From: Mortierella alpina
Lineage: Eukaryota; Mortierellomycota; Mortierellomycetes; Mortierellales; Mortierellaceae
Reading direction: 5' to 3'
Assembly (NCBI GenBank): GCA_029449245.1
Contig: JANATF010000002.1
Span: forward strand, 1,302,001 to 1,366,000
Length of the DNA: 64,000 nt
The notes under the pieces are model-generated. The model was not told where the DNA came from. It saw only the letters and a program-made list of their open reading frames with translations, and made no database searches. Shown in pieces: positions 1 to 11,189 of the stretch. The translations under genes were made by a program, and so were the position numbers. How positions within the stretch are numbered: the first letter of the stretch is position 1; each line of letters begins with the position of its first letter.

Positions 1-1688
1 GGCAGACTTGAATAAGGAAGGGGCTACTTGGCAAGGGACAGATGACGGCGGGACAGATGCTGATGACGATGGCTGATGACTGAGGCCAGAGCCGAAAGGA
101 CTTATAGAAATAAAGCATGGAAACAATCCTTTGAGCGTGCGTTGATGGCGAGCAATAGTTGCGGCATTCTCGGACAACAAGGGATAAATTGCGTCAAGGA
201 AGGGCCAGGGATAAATTGCGTCAAGGAAGAGCCAAGGAAGAGTACGAAGATGAAGCAAGTATGTACATGCACGGCGAGGAACAGTATTAAGCAGAAAGTA
301 AGGGATGGGGATGTGGTTGAGTACAAAGCGAAGGGAGAGCCAGGAGGGAAGCAGATGGACGCGGTGGAGATGAGGCGGCACATGGCGCGACATCGGGAGG
401 GACGTGCTTTTGTGTATGTGCGGCAGAAACGCAGACGGGTCTGTGTCTCTCTCCCCTGGGGTGCAGCCCCGTTCCATTGCAATTTAAGCGTGTTTTTTTG
501 TTTCCCCCTGAATTTCAACGCTTCTTGCTGCCAACGACCAGATGCCTCGGATGAGCAAAGTACATGTAGCCTGCAACGTACTCTGTACTTTACACAAGAA
601 AAACACGGAGTGGGGTGCTCTGTTGTTTGTGCGTGAATGCTAGGGCGGCTCGGTCGGGGCCAATCGCTGCCCAGAGGTACCCATCGGGCAGCTCTTCAAA
701 ATAAGGTAGCAGGCAGCTGGAGGCAGGCGGGGCAAGGCAAGTGCAAGTGCAAGGCAGGCAGGGGGGAGCGATGGTGGAAGGGGACAGAGCATGGAGCGGA
801 AGCAAGAGAGAGATAGAAATAGAAGAGAGATGCGAGAGATACGAGAGCGAGAGAGAGAGAGTCACTGAGAGTGAGAGAGTGAGAGAGAGAGAGTGAGAGA
901 GAGAGTGAGAGTGAGAGCGAAGAGAGAGCGAGAGAGACGCGGCCCACTCCCTGGCTGGGCTCAGTGCGCCCTGCCGGTGCTGACTGAGGGTGATTGCAGT
1001 GTAATGCGACACCTGTCTGCAAGTACGTGCTTGTATATGAACCACAGTGCATACAAACACACACCATGCCATGGACATGATGGGCCCATTGGCAGCCATG
1101 TGCCCACCCATGCAACACAGTCAGACAGCCAGACAGCCACAACCACAAGAAGAACAAGGCACACTGCTCCGGAGAACACCACAAACAACACGACAGAGAA
1201 CGGCCAGCAGAAGAAGGGGGTTTCCATCGCTTCTTCCTCGCGCGCGCGCTCGCTCCTTGTCGCTTGCACACACACTCTCTCTTCCTCACACTCTCGCACT
1301 CTCGATACCATTCTCACACCCCAGCTCAGCTCTTTCTTTCTCTCTGTCTCTCCTTCTTCAGACCTCATTGTTTTTACATTCACTAGCCTCCTTTGCACTC
1401 TCCCGCCATTACTGCCCCGCTAGACAACATAGCTTCACATTCGCATGTCCCCATGGCCTAGCCTACGCATTGCTTAACCTCCCTTCGTTTCCTCTCACTG
1501 TTCGCTCTCGACTGCCACACGCTCGGGAAGGCCCACTTACACCCCACGCCCCTCGTTCCTGAATCCTCCCTTGCCATCCCCTTATACCCATAGCTTTGTC
1601 AACAGTTTTTGTTCTCTTTCGTTGAAACCCCCCACCCCTAATCACCCCAAGCCAGCAAGAAGGGTAGTTTTTGTCAAGCCCATTCATC
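1..1688. other. Gene-poor 5' flank
   Basis: I see no convincing coding exon here. Open frames on both strands are low-complexity (Ser/Leu- or Arg/Glu-rich) and arise from the GA/CT microsatellite. The last 200 bases are pyrimidine-rich and are a plausible 5' UTR/promoter for the gene starting at 1689. A direct repeat of about 17 bases (gggataaattgcgtcaag) occurs twice at about 181-226. Confidence 0.5.
804..937. repeat. (GA)n-rich microsatellite
   Basis: This is an impure GA/GAGT tract of about 130 bases. It creates long spurious open frames on both strands, rich in Ser-Leu on one and Arg-Glu on the other. Confidence 0.9.
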
Positions 1689-2618
1689 ATGCAGCCTCAG
1701 AAGGACCTCATGCTATCTCGGCGTCAAAAGACGCTCTCGTCCATCTCCAACTACATCCCCGTCCACATTCTCCTGAACCAACCCGTAGGTGTCTCGTTCT
1801 CGCTCACCGTTCCAAAATCATTCACGATCGAGCAGCTCGCGCGGCAGATCGAAGCCGAGTATGCCTACTTGGTCGAGCGCGAGGTCGGAAACTCGAGTTA
1901 TCCAGTGATCGAGTGCGGGGCTCTCTTTGATCATGTCGACCTGCCAAAACGGAACCGGCGGAGATTGAGTCTGAGACAGCGGTTGCAGCAGCAGGAAAAG
2001 CAGCAGCCTATTCCAAGGGGCAGCCGAGCCCCACTGCCAACGACGGTACCTCCACAAGACAAAGCTTCCGATACGGAGACTGGTTCTGTGGAGGATGGGA
2101 TTCTAGAGCAAGACGATGGTCAAGAAGTAGCAGATGAGCGAGCCCAGCCCGATGGCGTAGATAAAGAGGAGAAGGAGGACAAGCCAGTGGTGCTGGTAGT
2201 GAGCGAGGAGGAAACCGCGGAAGCCGACAACGACGATGAACACCGAGTAGGAAAGACCGACTCTGATGATGATTCCGCCAGCGAAGAAGAAGAGGACGAG
2301 GATGAGGATGATGAGGATGATGAGGACGAGGATGATGACATGATTGATGAGAGAGAAGAGGCCGAGTCAAGGGGCGTGCAACTGCGGTTCTCGGATAAGG
2401 TAGAGGATGTTCTTGAAAGAGACAGTACCGTTCATGTCGTGAATATCGATCAAGGTAAGCATGACCCACCACAGCGCTGTCTCCTCGGCGCTCCACCCAC
2501 CCACCCACCCACACATCCTTTGTCTTCCTTGCGTGCACTGGCAGCTTGATTTTTTTTTGTTGTTGTTCACGGTGCTGCCACGGATTGTTTTCCTTAATCC
2601 GACGGAACAGACGAGTGA
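1689..2618 (+). CDS. Acidic protein with ubiquitin-like N-terminal region, unknown function
   Basis: I do not recognise this protein. Exon 1 (1689-2454) starts at the first ATG (MQPQKDL). The N-terminal ~90 residues look like a beta-grasp/ubiquitin-like fold (VSFSLTVPKSFTIEQLARQI), which is an inference from pattern only. A Gln/Pro stretch follows, then a very acidic Glu/Asp run near residues 200-225, then a conserved-looking LRFSDKVEDVLERDSTVHVV. A strong donor (CAAG|gtaagc) ends the exon in phase 1. The best acceptor, after a pyrimidine tract, is at 2610/2611 and gives a quick stop (about 257 aa). Alternatives are an acceptor at 2628 (stop at 2736-2738) or splicing into the RGS gene exon at 3706, which is also in phase. 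The 3' end is therefore uncertain. Confidence 0.6.
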
Positions 2619-2738
2619 TGTGGAGAAGGGATGAGCATCCATGAAAAGAACACTCGCGTCAACATAGAGTTTCACAGCCATGATCAAATCAAAGGCCTGC
2701 ATCTTTTTCATTTCCAACTCGAGTGTGGGTTACTTTAA

Positions 2739-3682
2739 ATCAACGGGACTGTTGGTGGAAGTGCCATGGTACTATGGGATTCCTGTGTTCCAAAACTCGA
2801 GGTTATTTTTACCACAATGGTTCTTCATTCTATTGTGGATGTTTCTTTGGCGCTGCTGCTCGTGCACCCTTGCTCCTGGCGTTGTTTCGCGACGCGTGAC
2901 GGTGAAAGAGGCATGAACCTTTCCAGGAACGACCCATTGGAGCATATATGGTGGTACAAGAACAGCGCGGGGTGTTATCTTCTTATGGATCGGCCCAAAT
3001 GACATTTTACACAAGTGAACAAGAAGACAAGGGCCTACATCAATTTATTTTATTTCTGTGAAACGTCATTGATGTGAAACACACGGGTGAGCTGCCTGCT
3101 CACTACAACCAACCAGCCAACATGCCAGACATGTCAGAAATGCCAAACATGCCAGACATTGCCACGCGAAGGTGAAACGCCCCTTGAAGTAGAGACATCC
3201 ATGTCCTTGAGCCGTCTACAGCCGCAAGCTTGCAATGTGTTTAGGCCCATCATCGCGCACCAACATCGCTCTGTCTCACTGTCGATCGAGCATCAATCAT
3301 CGACCAGCGACTTTGCGTCATCGGGTCATTTCATACTGCAACCCACATCTACATCTCTATCCCTGCATATCATGCATTCATGCGCAATAGGGTGTATTGC
3401 TGCTGAAATACCGAGTATAAGAGTGGAGCTATTAGAGTGCTAATGATCCGAGGGCTATATGCATTGTCCCGCAGGAAAAAAACGCATTCGTCTCTTCGTA
3501 CTTTCTTGGAACCTCAAACTAACCTGTTCACTGTCTTGTATTTCCACTTTGTCGTCGTCCTCTCTTTTCATCTGCATTACTCATGCCACTCGTAAATCAT
3601 TTTTGATTCTCTCGCCATCCTTTGCCATCTGCCATCCACCCCCTCTCTGGCCGATACTTGACCATCTCCTCTATCGACAACC
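2739..3682. other. Intergenic region (or long intron)
   Basis: There is no supported gene. A short degenerate tandem repeat of a 'ccagacatg/ccaaacatg' type lies at about 3118-3163. The 3' part is pyrimidine-rich and looks like the 5' UTR of the RGS gene. If the acidic protein upstream is spliced to the RGS exon, this would be intronic. Confidence 0.4.
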
Positions 3683-6600
3683 ATGTGGTGGTCTCCTCGA
3701 AAAGGTTTAGGAATGGGCCGCAAGCTGTCTTTGACCAACCTTGCTCTCGCAGTCAGCCAGGGCGAGCACAATTTCTCTGATGACTCATGCACGGAGCAGG
3801 CACCCGGCGTTCCATCATCGTCTGAATGTGTCCAACCCGTCACATCTGCTGCACAGTCCCCCCACTCGAACTCTGGCCGCTGTGCAGACGCAAAGGAGAC
3901 CACTACAGACACTTTAACAACTGCCTCAGCCATGCCGGGAATCGAGATTACAGGGGAGCCACGAGAGTCAGAATCAGATTCAGAAGACCAGGATTTGAGC
4001 AGTCCGTCCTCAGGGCAGGCATTCAAGAACTTTGCGATTCGCGAAGGAGCAGACCCTAGAGCTTCTACTTTTACAACCGATACCGCATTGACCCTGCTTG
4101 AGCCTTCCTGTATACCCTCATCCTCAAGACCCCAAGAAGGAAGTGAAGACACTACGGTGAGGCGGGAGACATTGCTCACAACGCAAGAGTTTGAGCGGCC
4201 GTTATCGATGTGTTCTGTCGCGACTGAGGCCACATCATTCTCAAGAAAGGTCAGCTTTCAGAGTCCTAGCCATGAGGACAATGAGAAGGCCAGGTATTCA
4301 TCTCCACCTAGCCGTCCAAGGTCCCGCGCCACGGACATTCTGCTCAACCTTGAGTCGTCATCGAACGACACACGCTTCCAGGAAATTTTGCATAACACCA
4401 TTGCGCTGGATCACTTTCGGCAGTTTTGTTTCCAGGAGTATTCAATCGAGAATCTGTTGTTTTGGCTGGATGTTGAACTGTACGCAAAGCCTAGTTTGGA
4501 GTTGCTGCTGATGGATCAGCTACCCAAGCCAGCAAAGAAGATGGTCGAAGAAGGCGAACAAGAGGAGGAAGACACCTCGGTGGAGGATGAGAAAGATATG
4601 CAGGATGAATCAGAGTTGGAAACTCGGGGACAGTTTGCAGTCCAGCACGCTCGCTACATCTATCTGACCTATATTGACCCATGTGGCCCCCTGCAAGTGA
4701 ATCTGAGTGACGAGAGTCGCACAGACATTCCATGGCCAATTCTGGATCACAAGAGCCACAGTCGTCAACGCCGACCCTCAGTCTCTTCCGTGGCATCCAC
4801 GGACTCGTCGGTCGTTGGTTCTCCTACGGACGAAAAAAGCATGGACGAGAACAAGGCTGACGAGCCAGCGGGATGGCCTCTGGATCGGCACATGTTCGAT
4901 GGTGCTCAGGAGCATACCTACCAGCTAATGAAAGGGCACACCCTCGTGCGGTTCGAGGACAGTGACCTCTGGAAGGAGGTTGAAAAGATTATGCGAGAAC
5001 GTAAGTCCTTCAGGCGCCATTTTGTTTTGTTCTTTTGGTGCGTTAGGGGTAATTTTCTAATAATTTTTGGACTTGCTTTTTTTTTTTTTTTTTTTTTTTT
5101 TGGTTTTGGATCACCAGGTCCTGAAGAGTATGCCAATGCAACGATCAAAGGTCCTCTCAACTCCTACTACCGTCCAGACACCTCCGTTATCCTTTCTACC
5201 GTGTCCCGATCGCGCTCAAGACATCCGCGTGCCAAGCCCCAGACGCTCTACAACTGGAACAACTCGACCTCGGATCTCGACAGATCCAAGGATAAGGAGG
5301 AAGCCTTGGCCAAAACCATGTCGCAGTACTTTGGACCCATTCCACCTGCGATCCTTGGACTCGGAAGACTACAAAGCCACGAGGATGAGGAAGAGTATGA
5401 GGATTTCGAGGAATTCGATACTTGTGAGGATGGCCGCGCGGCACCCATGTCTCGCAACGGCAACGGAAACCGTGACAGCAGTAAACGTCTCTCGACGGCA
5501 AGCAACAGCAGCATCACAGCCGGATTCCGAAACCATCCATTCACAAAGCGTCTTGTTGGACGGGGCAAAAATGTGCATTCAACTGCGAGTGAGGATCCGC
5601 TAGAGCACTACGGCGAAGACCCTCAACAGAGCCAGGACACCTCCATGGCCGAAATTGACTCTGTAGAAAATGGCAGGCGGACGACACGATGGATGGTGGC
5701 TGGATACTTTGATGACCAGGTCCGACTCACGGCTGCCCAGCGCAAGAGACTGCTATGGAGGAACAAAAAGCTGACAAAGTTTTTTGGATCCAGGGTGGAT
5801 GGCTCATTGCGCCCATTGGAGGAGAACAATCATGAGGAGCGTGGATTCCCTGGTGATTACCTGGGCATACTTGGGTCCAGCTCTGCTCCACTGCTGGGGT
5901 CCCCAGTTGCGTATGCGCTCTCGTCCTCGACCATCCACGATGTGAACCACACGAAAAAGGCCAAGGGGTTCAACAAGATCCACCGGACCAAATTGGGGAG
6001 CAAGATGATGGGCAGCGGCAGTGACAGTGAGGCGCTGATGCTCCTGCCCGGTGGGTCTCATGGCTACAGCAGCGATGTCTACAATGGGAGAACGTCTGGA
6101 TTCAAATCTGGAAATCTGCTTCAAAAGTTCAAAAGAGCCTCGTCCGACTACGAGGATGATTCCCGGACTCAGAATGGATATCGCTCCTTTGGATCCTCGT
6201 CCAACAGGCATCCTGATGGCAGCCGCTCCTTGACGCGAACAACCTCGCTCTTTTCGAGCAGGAAGAGGGACAGTAGTGCTGGTGGCAGCGGCGACGCCGG
6301 TGGCGTGGGACATCACCGATCATTGACGGCGACGGATGTGCATCAACACCAAACAAGGGTTCTGGCAGCACATCCACATCCTCTCTGGAGTGCCTCGCTC
6401 TCAGACCAAGAAGTGACTTCCACAGCAGCTTATGAGCGTCTACGGGGTCTTTCTCTGCTCAGTATCATGGCTTCCAACAACAACAGCACTTCAGGTCATA
6501 CCGCAGGAGTTACCCCCACAACGCCGACCATGCACGGATTCCCTGGCATGTTTAGAGGGATGGACCTGGAGGCTGGCCAACAGTCACCATCGTCGCAACT

Positions 6601-8842
6601 ATCCAACGGCGGTAGCAATGCGAGTGAGAGAGTCTCGATGGAGCGCCACGCCATGTACACCAGACGCAAGAAGGCCGACAAGCTATCCATGTTCTTTGGG
6701 GCGCAGCTGACGCCCTTGGAACTGTCCTCTCAATTGGCAATGGAACAGGGAGACGACCTTTCACAGCCGCAGAGACAGCAGCCGCAGCGTACGAACGGCA
6801 GTAGGTCTTCGAATGAAAGTAGCAAGAGCCAACAAGACCTTCGAGTGACGGGACCTACAGTGTCGTCCGTAAACAAACTGTCGAACAAGGACCGATCTAT
6901 ACTCTGGAAACGTAGTAAGAAACTTCGAGAGATTCTGGGCGAGTCCTTACCTGAAGCCGAGGTTGCGCTGGCTCTGACGAGGCCCGTGCTGCTGGGTTCA
7001 TTCTCGACCAAGTTCAGAGGCGTGAGAGGCCAGGGCAGCTCTATCTTTGGAAGCAGCATCAGTGGTGGCCGACGTCCCAGTGCGGGTGCGAGTGGGAAGA
7101 TTCTCAGAAGGAAGCGACAGGGCTCCCTCCATGGCAATAAGATTGGGGAGGACAATGATGGTGAGGATGAACAGGAGGACATGGATTATGCATCAAGCGA
7201 AGATTATGAAGACGATTTGGAAGGTGATAGCCAAGAGGATTTGATGTCCTCCATGGGCAATAGTCTCTCTCGGCATGGTGGTAATGGCAAGAACAAAGGC
7301 AGGATTGTGAAACGTAGTTCTTCAAGTGCCCTAGTCAGACCGCGTCGTTCGTCCACCGTCTCGGCTGCTTCGTCCGCTCGGAGCCACCCTCTTCACTCGC
7401 GTGCCTCGCGCGGAAGTGTCTCGGCTGGTAGCAAGCACACGAGTGCCCTTTCTTTGGAATCATTCCAGACCATTGACTCGCTGGTCTCGGAGGTGCACGA
7501 TGACGGAGACGTCTATGGAGACGACAGTGTTGCGCCCTCGTCAACTATCCGCAGACGAAAGAGTAGTTCCCGTGGGCATACTGTGGATCATGATAGCAGT
7601 ATGGGCGTGTCTAGGCAAAAGGCGACTCCAGCCTCTGTGGACAATAGCAACACTGACGCGGATCGATACCGCCGCAAGAAGAAGATGGACAAGATTCAGC
7701 AGTTTATGGGCGACCGAGTACCAGAACAAGACCTATGGATGGGTGCTGTTGGTCGAGAGAGAACCCAGGAAATGTTGGATATGAACCTTTTATCTCCCAC
7801 GAACTCGACATTCTCTTTTGAGGGCAACAACAACAACACCAATTATACCAACCACAATGGGAGCAGCAACAAGAAGAAGAATTCTTTGGATGCAGGAACA
7901 AGAAATGGTGGCGGAAACGGAGGCGTTGTTGAAGCCGTCTCGACCTCTGTCTCATTTAGCCGCCATGGAAAAGGGTTCCCAAGACGGAACAAGAACAAGG
8001 CGGGAGACAAGGCTGCAGAGGACAAGACCTCGACCATGACCATCGTGCCAGGAGGTGTCCGAATGGAGCGATCTATGTCGGACCCCATGACTGGCCTCTT
8101 GGGTCAGCCTGAAGGTCCTCAGCAACAATTGCATCCGAATCCCAACCGCCTCAGCACTGTCAGCAGACTCCGCCAGCAGCTTTCCTCGTCCACACAGGCC
8201 TCGAACCAGAACACCATCTCGGGGATTGGACACCTTCTCCTCGGTACGGCCGCCTCCTCTTCTCCCGCAACGGCGGCAGGACCTGCTTCATTTTCGAACG
8301 GATACGATTACTTTTCGAAGGAAAAGGACAGCGATTTTGACACTGAGGATGACAACAACTCAACGCGTCAGATGATCCCCCGCCTGCGCGCCATGTCTGG
8401 CGATGATCAGGAGCGGTTCTTGAAGAGAGCCGAGAAGCTAGAAAAGTATTTTGGTCAAATTCCGCCCTCGAAGCTTCTGGAGAGCAGCCTGACATCGTTG
8501 CCGTTGATCAGCAGCTTCAGCAGCAGCGAGGCCCCAGGATCGAGCACGAATGCTTCGAACGTTGAGGAAGGGGCTCAGGATCGAAAGCCACAACACTCAA
8601 AGCAACGGAGTTTGTTTGAGCTGGTGGGGTTACTGTCGAACGGCAAGGACCATAGTGGCAGTGGTAAGGATAAGAGCAAGAGTAGCTCCAATCCTGGATC
8701 GAAGCGCAGCTCTATCCAGTCGTTGACAAAGGGATCCAAGGGACCGTTCAAGGCGATGGCAGCAGCGGTCGTGGCAGGGTCGAGTGAGGATGCGATAGAG
8801 TCTTTGAATGTGGCAGAGTCACAGTTTCGGGCGGAGATTTAA
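3683..8842 (+). CDS. RGS-domain protein (regulator of G-protein signalling), very large
   Basis: Spliced length is about 1,680 aa. The RGS domain begins near residue 230 (RFQEILHNTIALDHFRQFC, then ENLLFWLDVELY). It carries an acidic/Ser insertion and ends with RFEDSDLWKEVEKIMRER near residue 440. RGS domains accelerate GTP hydrolysis by G-alpha subunits. One intron is predicted at 5001-5117 (gtaagt...ccag, phase 1). It is 117 nt with no stop, so an unspliced reading adds 39 false residues including a poly-Phe run. The remaining ~1,240 residues are Ser/Asn-rich and low complexity, with six spaced copies of a short module of the form KLxxFFGxxxPxxxL. The RGS assignment is firm. The tail's function and the exact start (MWWSPRK or the later MGRKLSL) are not. 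Confidence 0.85.
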   Translation: MWWSPRKGLGMGRKLSLTNLALAVSQGEHNFSDDSCTEQAPGVPSSSECVQPVTSAAQSPHSNSGRCADAKETTTDTLTTASAMPGIEITGEPRESESDSEDQDLSSPSSGQAFKNFAIREGADPRASTFTTDTALTLLEPSCIPSSSRPQEGSEDTTVRRETLLTTQEFERPLSMCSVATEATSFSRKVSFQSPSHEDNEKARYSSPPSRPRSRATDILLNLESSSNDTRFQEILHNTIALDHFRQFCFQEYSIENLLFWLDVELYAKPSLELLLMDQLPKPAKKMVEEGEQEEEDTSVEDEKDMQDESELETRGQFAVQHARYIYLTYIDPCGPLQVNLSDESRTDIPWPILDHKSHSRQRRPSVSSVASTDSSVVGSPTDEKSMDENKADEPAGWPLDRHMFDGAQEHTYQLMKGHTLVRFEDSDLWKEVEKIMRERKSFRRHFVLFFWCVRGNFLIIFGLAFFFFFFFFGFGSPGPEEYANATIKGPLNSYYRPDTSVILSTVSRSRSRHPRAKPQTLYNWNNSTSDLDRSKDKEEALAKTMSQYFGPIPPAILGLGRLQSHEDEEEYEDFEEFDTCEDGRAAPMSRNGNGNRDSSKRLSTASNSSITAGFRNHPFTKRLVGRGKNVHSTASEDPLEHYGEDPQQSQDTSMAEIDSVENGRRTTRWMVAGYFDDQVRLTAAQRKRLLWRNKKLTKFFGSRVDGSLRPLEENNHEERGFPGDYLGILGSSSAPLLGSPVAYALSSSTIHDVNHTKKAKGFNKIHRTKLGSKMMGSGSDSEALMLLPGGSHGYSSDVYNGRTSGFKSGNLLQKFKRASSDYEDDSRTQNGYRSFGSSSNRHPDGSRSLTRTTSLFSSRKRDSSAGGSGDAGGVGHHRSLTATDVHQHQTRVLAAHPHPLWSASLSDQEVTSTAAYERLRGLSLLSIMASNNNSTSGHTAGVTPTTPTMHGFPGMFRGMDLEAGQQSPSSQLSNGGSNASERVSMERHAMYTRRKKADKLSMFFGAQLTPLELSSQLAMEQGDDLSQPQRQQPQRTNGSRSSNESSKSQQDLRVTGPTVSSVNKLSNKDRSILWKRSKKLREILGESLPEAEVALALTRPVLLGSFSTKFRGVRGQGSSIFGSSISGGRRPSAGASGKILRRKRQGSLHGNKIGEDNDGEDEQEDMDYASSEDYEDDLEGDSQEDLMSSMGNSLSRHGGNGKNKGRIVKRSSSSALVRPRRSSTVSAASSARSHPLHSRASRGSVSAGSKHTSALSLESFQTIDSLVSEVHDDGDVYGDDSVAPSSTIRRRKSSSRGHTVDHDSSMGVSRQKATPASVDNSNTDADRYRRKKKMDKIQQFMGDRVPEQDLWMGAVGRERTQEMLDMNLLSPTNSTFSFEGNNNNTNYTNHNGSSNKKKNSLDAGTRNGGGNGGVVEAVSTSVSFSRHGKGFPRRNKNKAGDKAAEDKTSTMTIVPGGVRMERSMSDPMTGLLGQPEGPQQQLHPNPNRLSTVSRLRQQLSSSTQASNQNTISGIGHLLLGTAASSSPATAAGPASFSNGYDYFSKEKDSDFDTEDDNNSTRQMIPRLRAMSGDDQERFLKRAEKLEKYFGQIPPSKLLESSLTSLPLISSFSSSEAPGSSTNASNVEEGAQDRKPQHSKQRSLFELVGLLSNGKDHSGSGKDKSKSSSNPGSKRSSIQSLTKGSKGPFKAMAAAVVAGSSEDAIESLNVAESQFRAEI

Positions 8843-9172
8843 TAGAGAGGGGCGTCTGTGTTAGAGGGCGGGAGGTTTTCTTTATAATATACCATCCACT
8901 TCCGTCTATCGTGCTTCTGTTCTAGAGTCGCTTTCCTTGCGGGTGTTCATCACGAGCTGCTGTTGTTGATGTTGTTGACTTGCACTTGCAGCGCTCTGAA
9001 AAAGAAAAGAGGGTCTGAAAGAATACGATGTTGAATGGGCGTCAAGATATCAATAGCTGTACCTGTGCCGCTAGAATGCTAATTTTTTTTATTGTCTCGA
9101 GAGAAAGTGAAAAAGGAAGTGAGTGGTCCCTTGGGCCAGTCATTCCTAGATCCCCTCATATTGTGCGTTTCA
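8843..9172. other. Convergent 3' intergenic region
   Basis: About 330 bases lie between the RGS stop and the stop of the minus-strand phosphatase. They must hold the 3' ends of both transcripts. No gene is seen. Confidence 0.5.
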
Positions 9173-10372
9173 TCAAACCACATTCTCAGGCTGTGTATGT
9201 TCCCCACCCACAGTCCTTAGCGGGATTGATGAACTGTCATGGTATCTGTCTTGATTCGCATTATACGTGTGGCCATGCTGACCCAGGTGGTCTCCTCCTC
9301 CGACTACCTTGGTGGCATCTCCCCAACCAGCCTTTCTCGTAAATACACCACCCACCAACTCGCCACCCTCTTGAACGTAGGGGTATGGCGCATTGCGGTT
9401 CAAAGGGATGTGATTGTACCTCCAATCCCAAATGGCTGCGTACGTCATGCGGTAGGATGAGAAGGCCATGACAGATCCAATCACGGCTCCAGCCACGACA
9501 TCATACCAGTTGTGGAAGTTGTCGATGGTCAGAGCGCCGCCTATCAGGACTGCTCCGAGCACAGGCGTGTATATGACGACAAGCTTCCACATGGCTGGGT
9601 GGTAGTTTGAAAAGACCTTGAGCTTTGCATTCAAGTAGAGGTAGAGAAAGATGAATCCGGCGAAGGCTGCAGTCGAATGCCCGCTGGGAAACGACTCGAG
9701 ACTGTCGTTGATCTGCTTCTCGTCGCCAGTGCAGATGTCCCTTGTGAAGTAGTATTGCTGGAATCCCTTCCTGTTATACTCGGCATCTGGGGCCAGGCTG
9801 GTATCAGGCTTGCAGACATCAAGGAAATGAGGCCGTAGTCCTCCGATGAGCCACTTGATAAAGACCTGGAAAACAGCGGCCGTGATGAGCGAGTACAAGA
9901 GGCCAGTGATTCCATTGTTGACATCCCAGAAGGAGCGGACGCGGATTTGCATAATCAGGATACCTAATACTGGTATGAGGACGGCCAGGAAGGCGGCAAG
10001 CCAAATGGGAACGAGCTCTTTGCGCAAAGGGTAGCCAAACTCGGGGTAGACTATTTCACCATCTGAGAAGGTAACGGCGAAGGATCGAGAAGGGACTGGA
10101 CGTGCCATGTAGACCTAGAGAACGAAACATCAGTGCCGTCCTTAACTCTTTCATCTCCTAAAAGTCTTATTCCGATATATTTAACGTGGACTTACTCCGA
10201 GGCCAATTGCGCCCATGATTGCCATGGTTAGGATATCAAGCCATGTGTATTTGAGCCATTGTCCAAACGTTGGCCGGACCTGCATAGAGTGTGAGCCGTG
10301 ATGGCCAGTCCCATCGGTTGTGTTAACGGCCGGCTGTGCAGCCGCGTGCGTCTTGCGAGTGAAGCACCCCAT
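9173..10372 (-). CDS. PAP2-family lipid phosphate phosphatase (Dpp1/Lpp1-like)
   Basis: Two exons: 10372-10196 and 10114-9173, with an 81-nt intron (GTAAGT...ctctAG, phase 0). The product is about 372 aa, starting at MGCFTRKTH. An upstream in-frame ATG at 10456 is possible. The family removes phosphate from phosphatidate, diacylglycerol pyrophosphate and related lipids in membranes. Seen: about six hydrophobic segments, phosphatase motif 1 (KWLIGGLRP), motif 2 (PSGH) and a motif 3-like ALTIDNFHNWYDVVAG. The motif-3 His and Asp are present, but the usual Ser-Arg pair at its start reads Ala-Leu. N- and C-terminal tails are polar, so both are probably cytosolic. The family is clear; substrate preference is unknown. 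Confidence 0.88.
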
Positions 10373-10456
10373 ATTTGCAGACAGAGAAGTCCCCGACCAG
10401 TTTGAGATTGCAGTAAGGCGAAATGGAGCTGTTGAGGGAGGCGAGTGGTTGGTCAA

Positions 10457-11189
10457 GAACAGTAAGGTGAATGCAAGCAGAGGATGAGAACAAGTTTTTA
10501 TGTCTCGAGGATAGTCAACCGTGACACAGCGCTGACATCATTTTCGCCGATTACGACTCGCGCGCGCGATGAACCTTATCTCATAAATACACCATCGTAC
10601 CTCAATACTACATGAGACTTTACGCGTGCGAGCAAAGGCCAAAGTGTGACGCAAGATCACTGTAATCCGGTACTGGATTACTGGTGTTCTTAATGATTCT
10701 CACAGAACCGAGTCTCCAGCAGGTAGAGACCTGAGTGTCGGTGCTTCAGTGATAGGATGCCTATTGCCTCCTGGTCTGGCATGTGCTCCGATGCCTGATC
10801 TTATTCCTGCAGCGGCATTGCCAATCAAGACATCCATGGCTCTCTTTCTATACGCTCGCACGTGCGCAAACACCCTAACTTCAAGTCTGTTGAGTACATG
10901 GTGCACTCTGTAGGCAGAGTACCACCCATCTAACGACAAGATGACAGAGGAGGGCGAGTAAGACAATGGCACGATGTGATGCTGGCCGCGGCAGAAGAGG
11001 AGGGAACGCCGGAAGGGTAGGACGAGAGCGCTATACAGAAATGTAGAGAAGCTCCATTTTTAAAATCCTCTCCAACAGCTATTCCATGTTCACTCCTGTG
11101 GCTGGTGGACGTTCCTTTCCGAAATATTTGCTCGTTAGCACCTCCTCAGAACAGGGTCATGGTATTCGAGGTAGCTCTCCTGACATCTG
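10457..11189. other. Intergenic, no gene seen
   Basis: This holds the phosphatase promoter region and about 600 bases in which I see no coding signal on either strand. Confidence 0.4.

Noticed and set aside
590-1562. Overlapping open frames rich in Ser/Leu on both strands
   Set aside because: They arise from the GA/CT microsatellite. No domain, no splice structure.
2120-2341. Minus-strand poly-Ser open frame
   Set aside because: It is the antisense shadow of the Glu/Asp-rich run of the plus-strand gene.
5067-5160. Poly-Phe transmembrane helix in the RGS protein
   Set aside because: The segment is an intron with canonical gtaagt and ccag borders; splicing keeps the frame.
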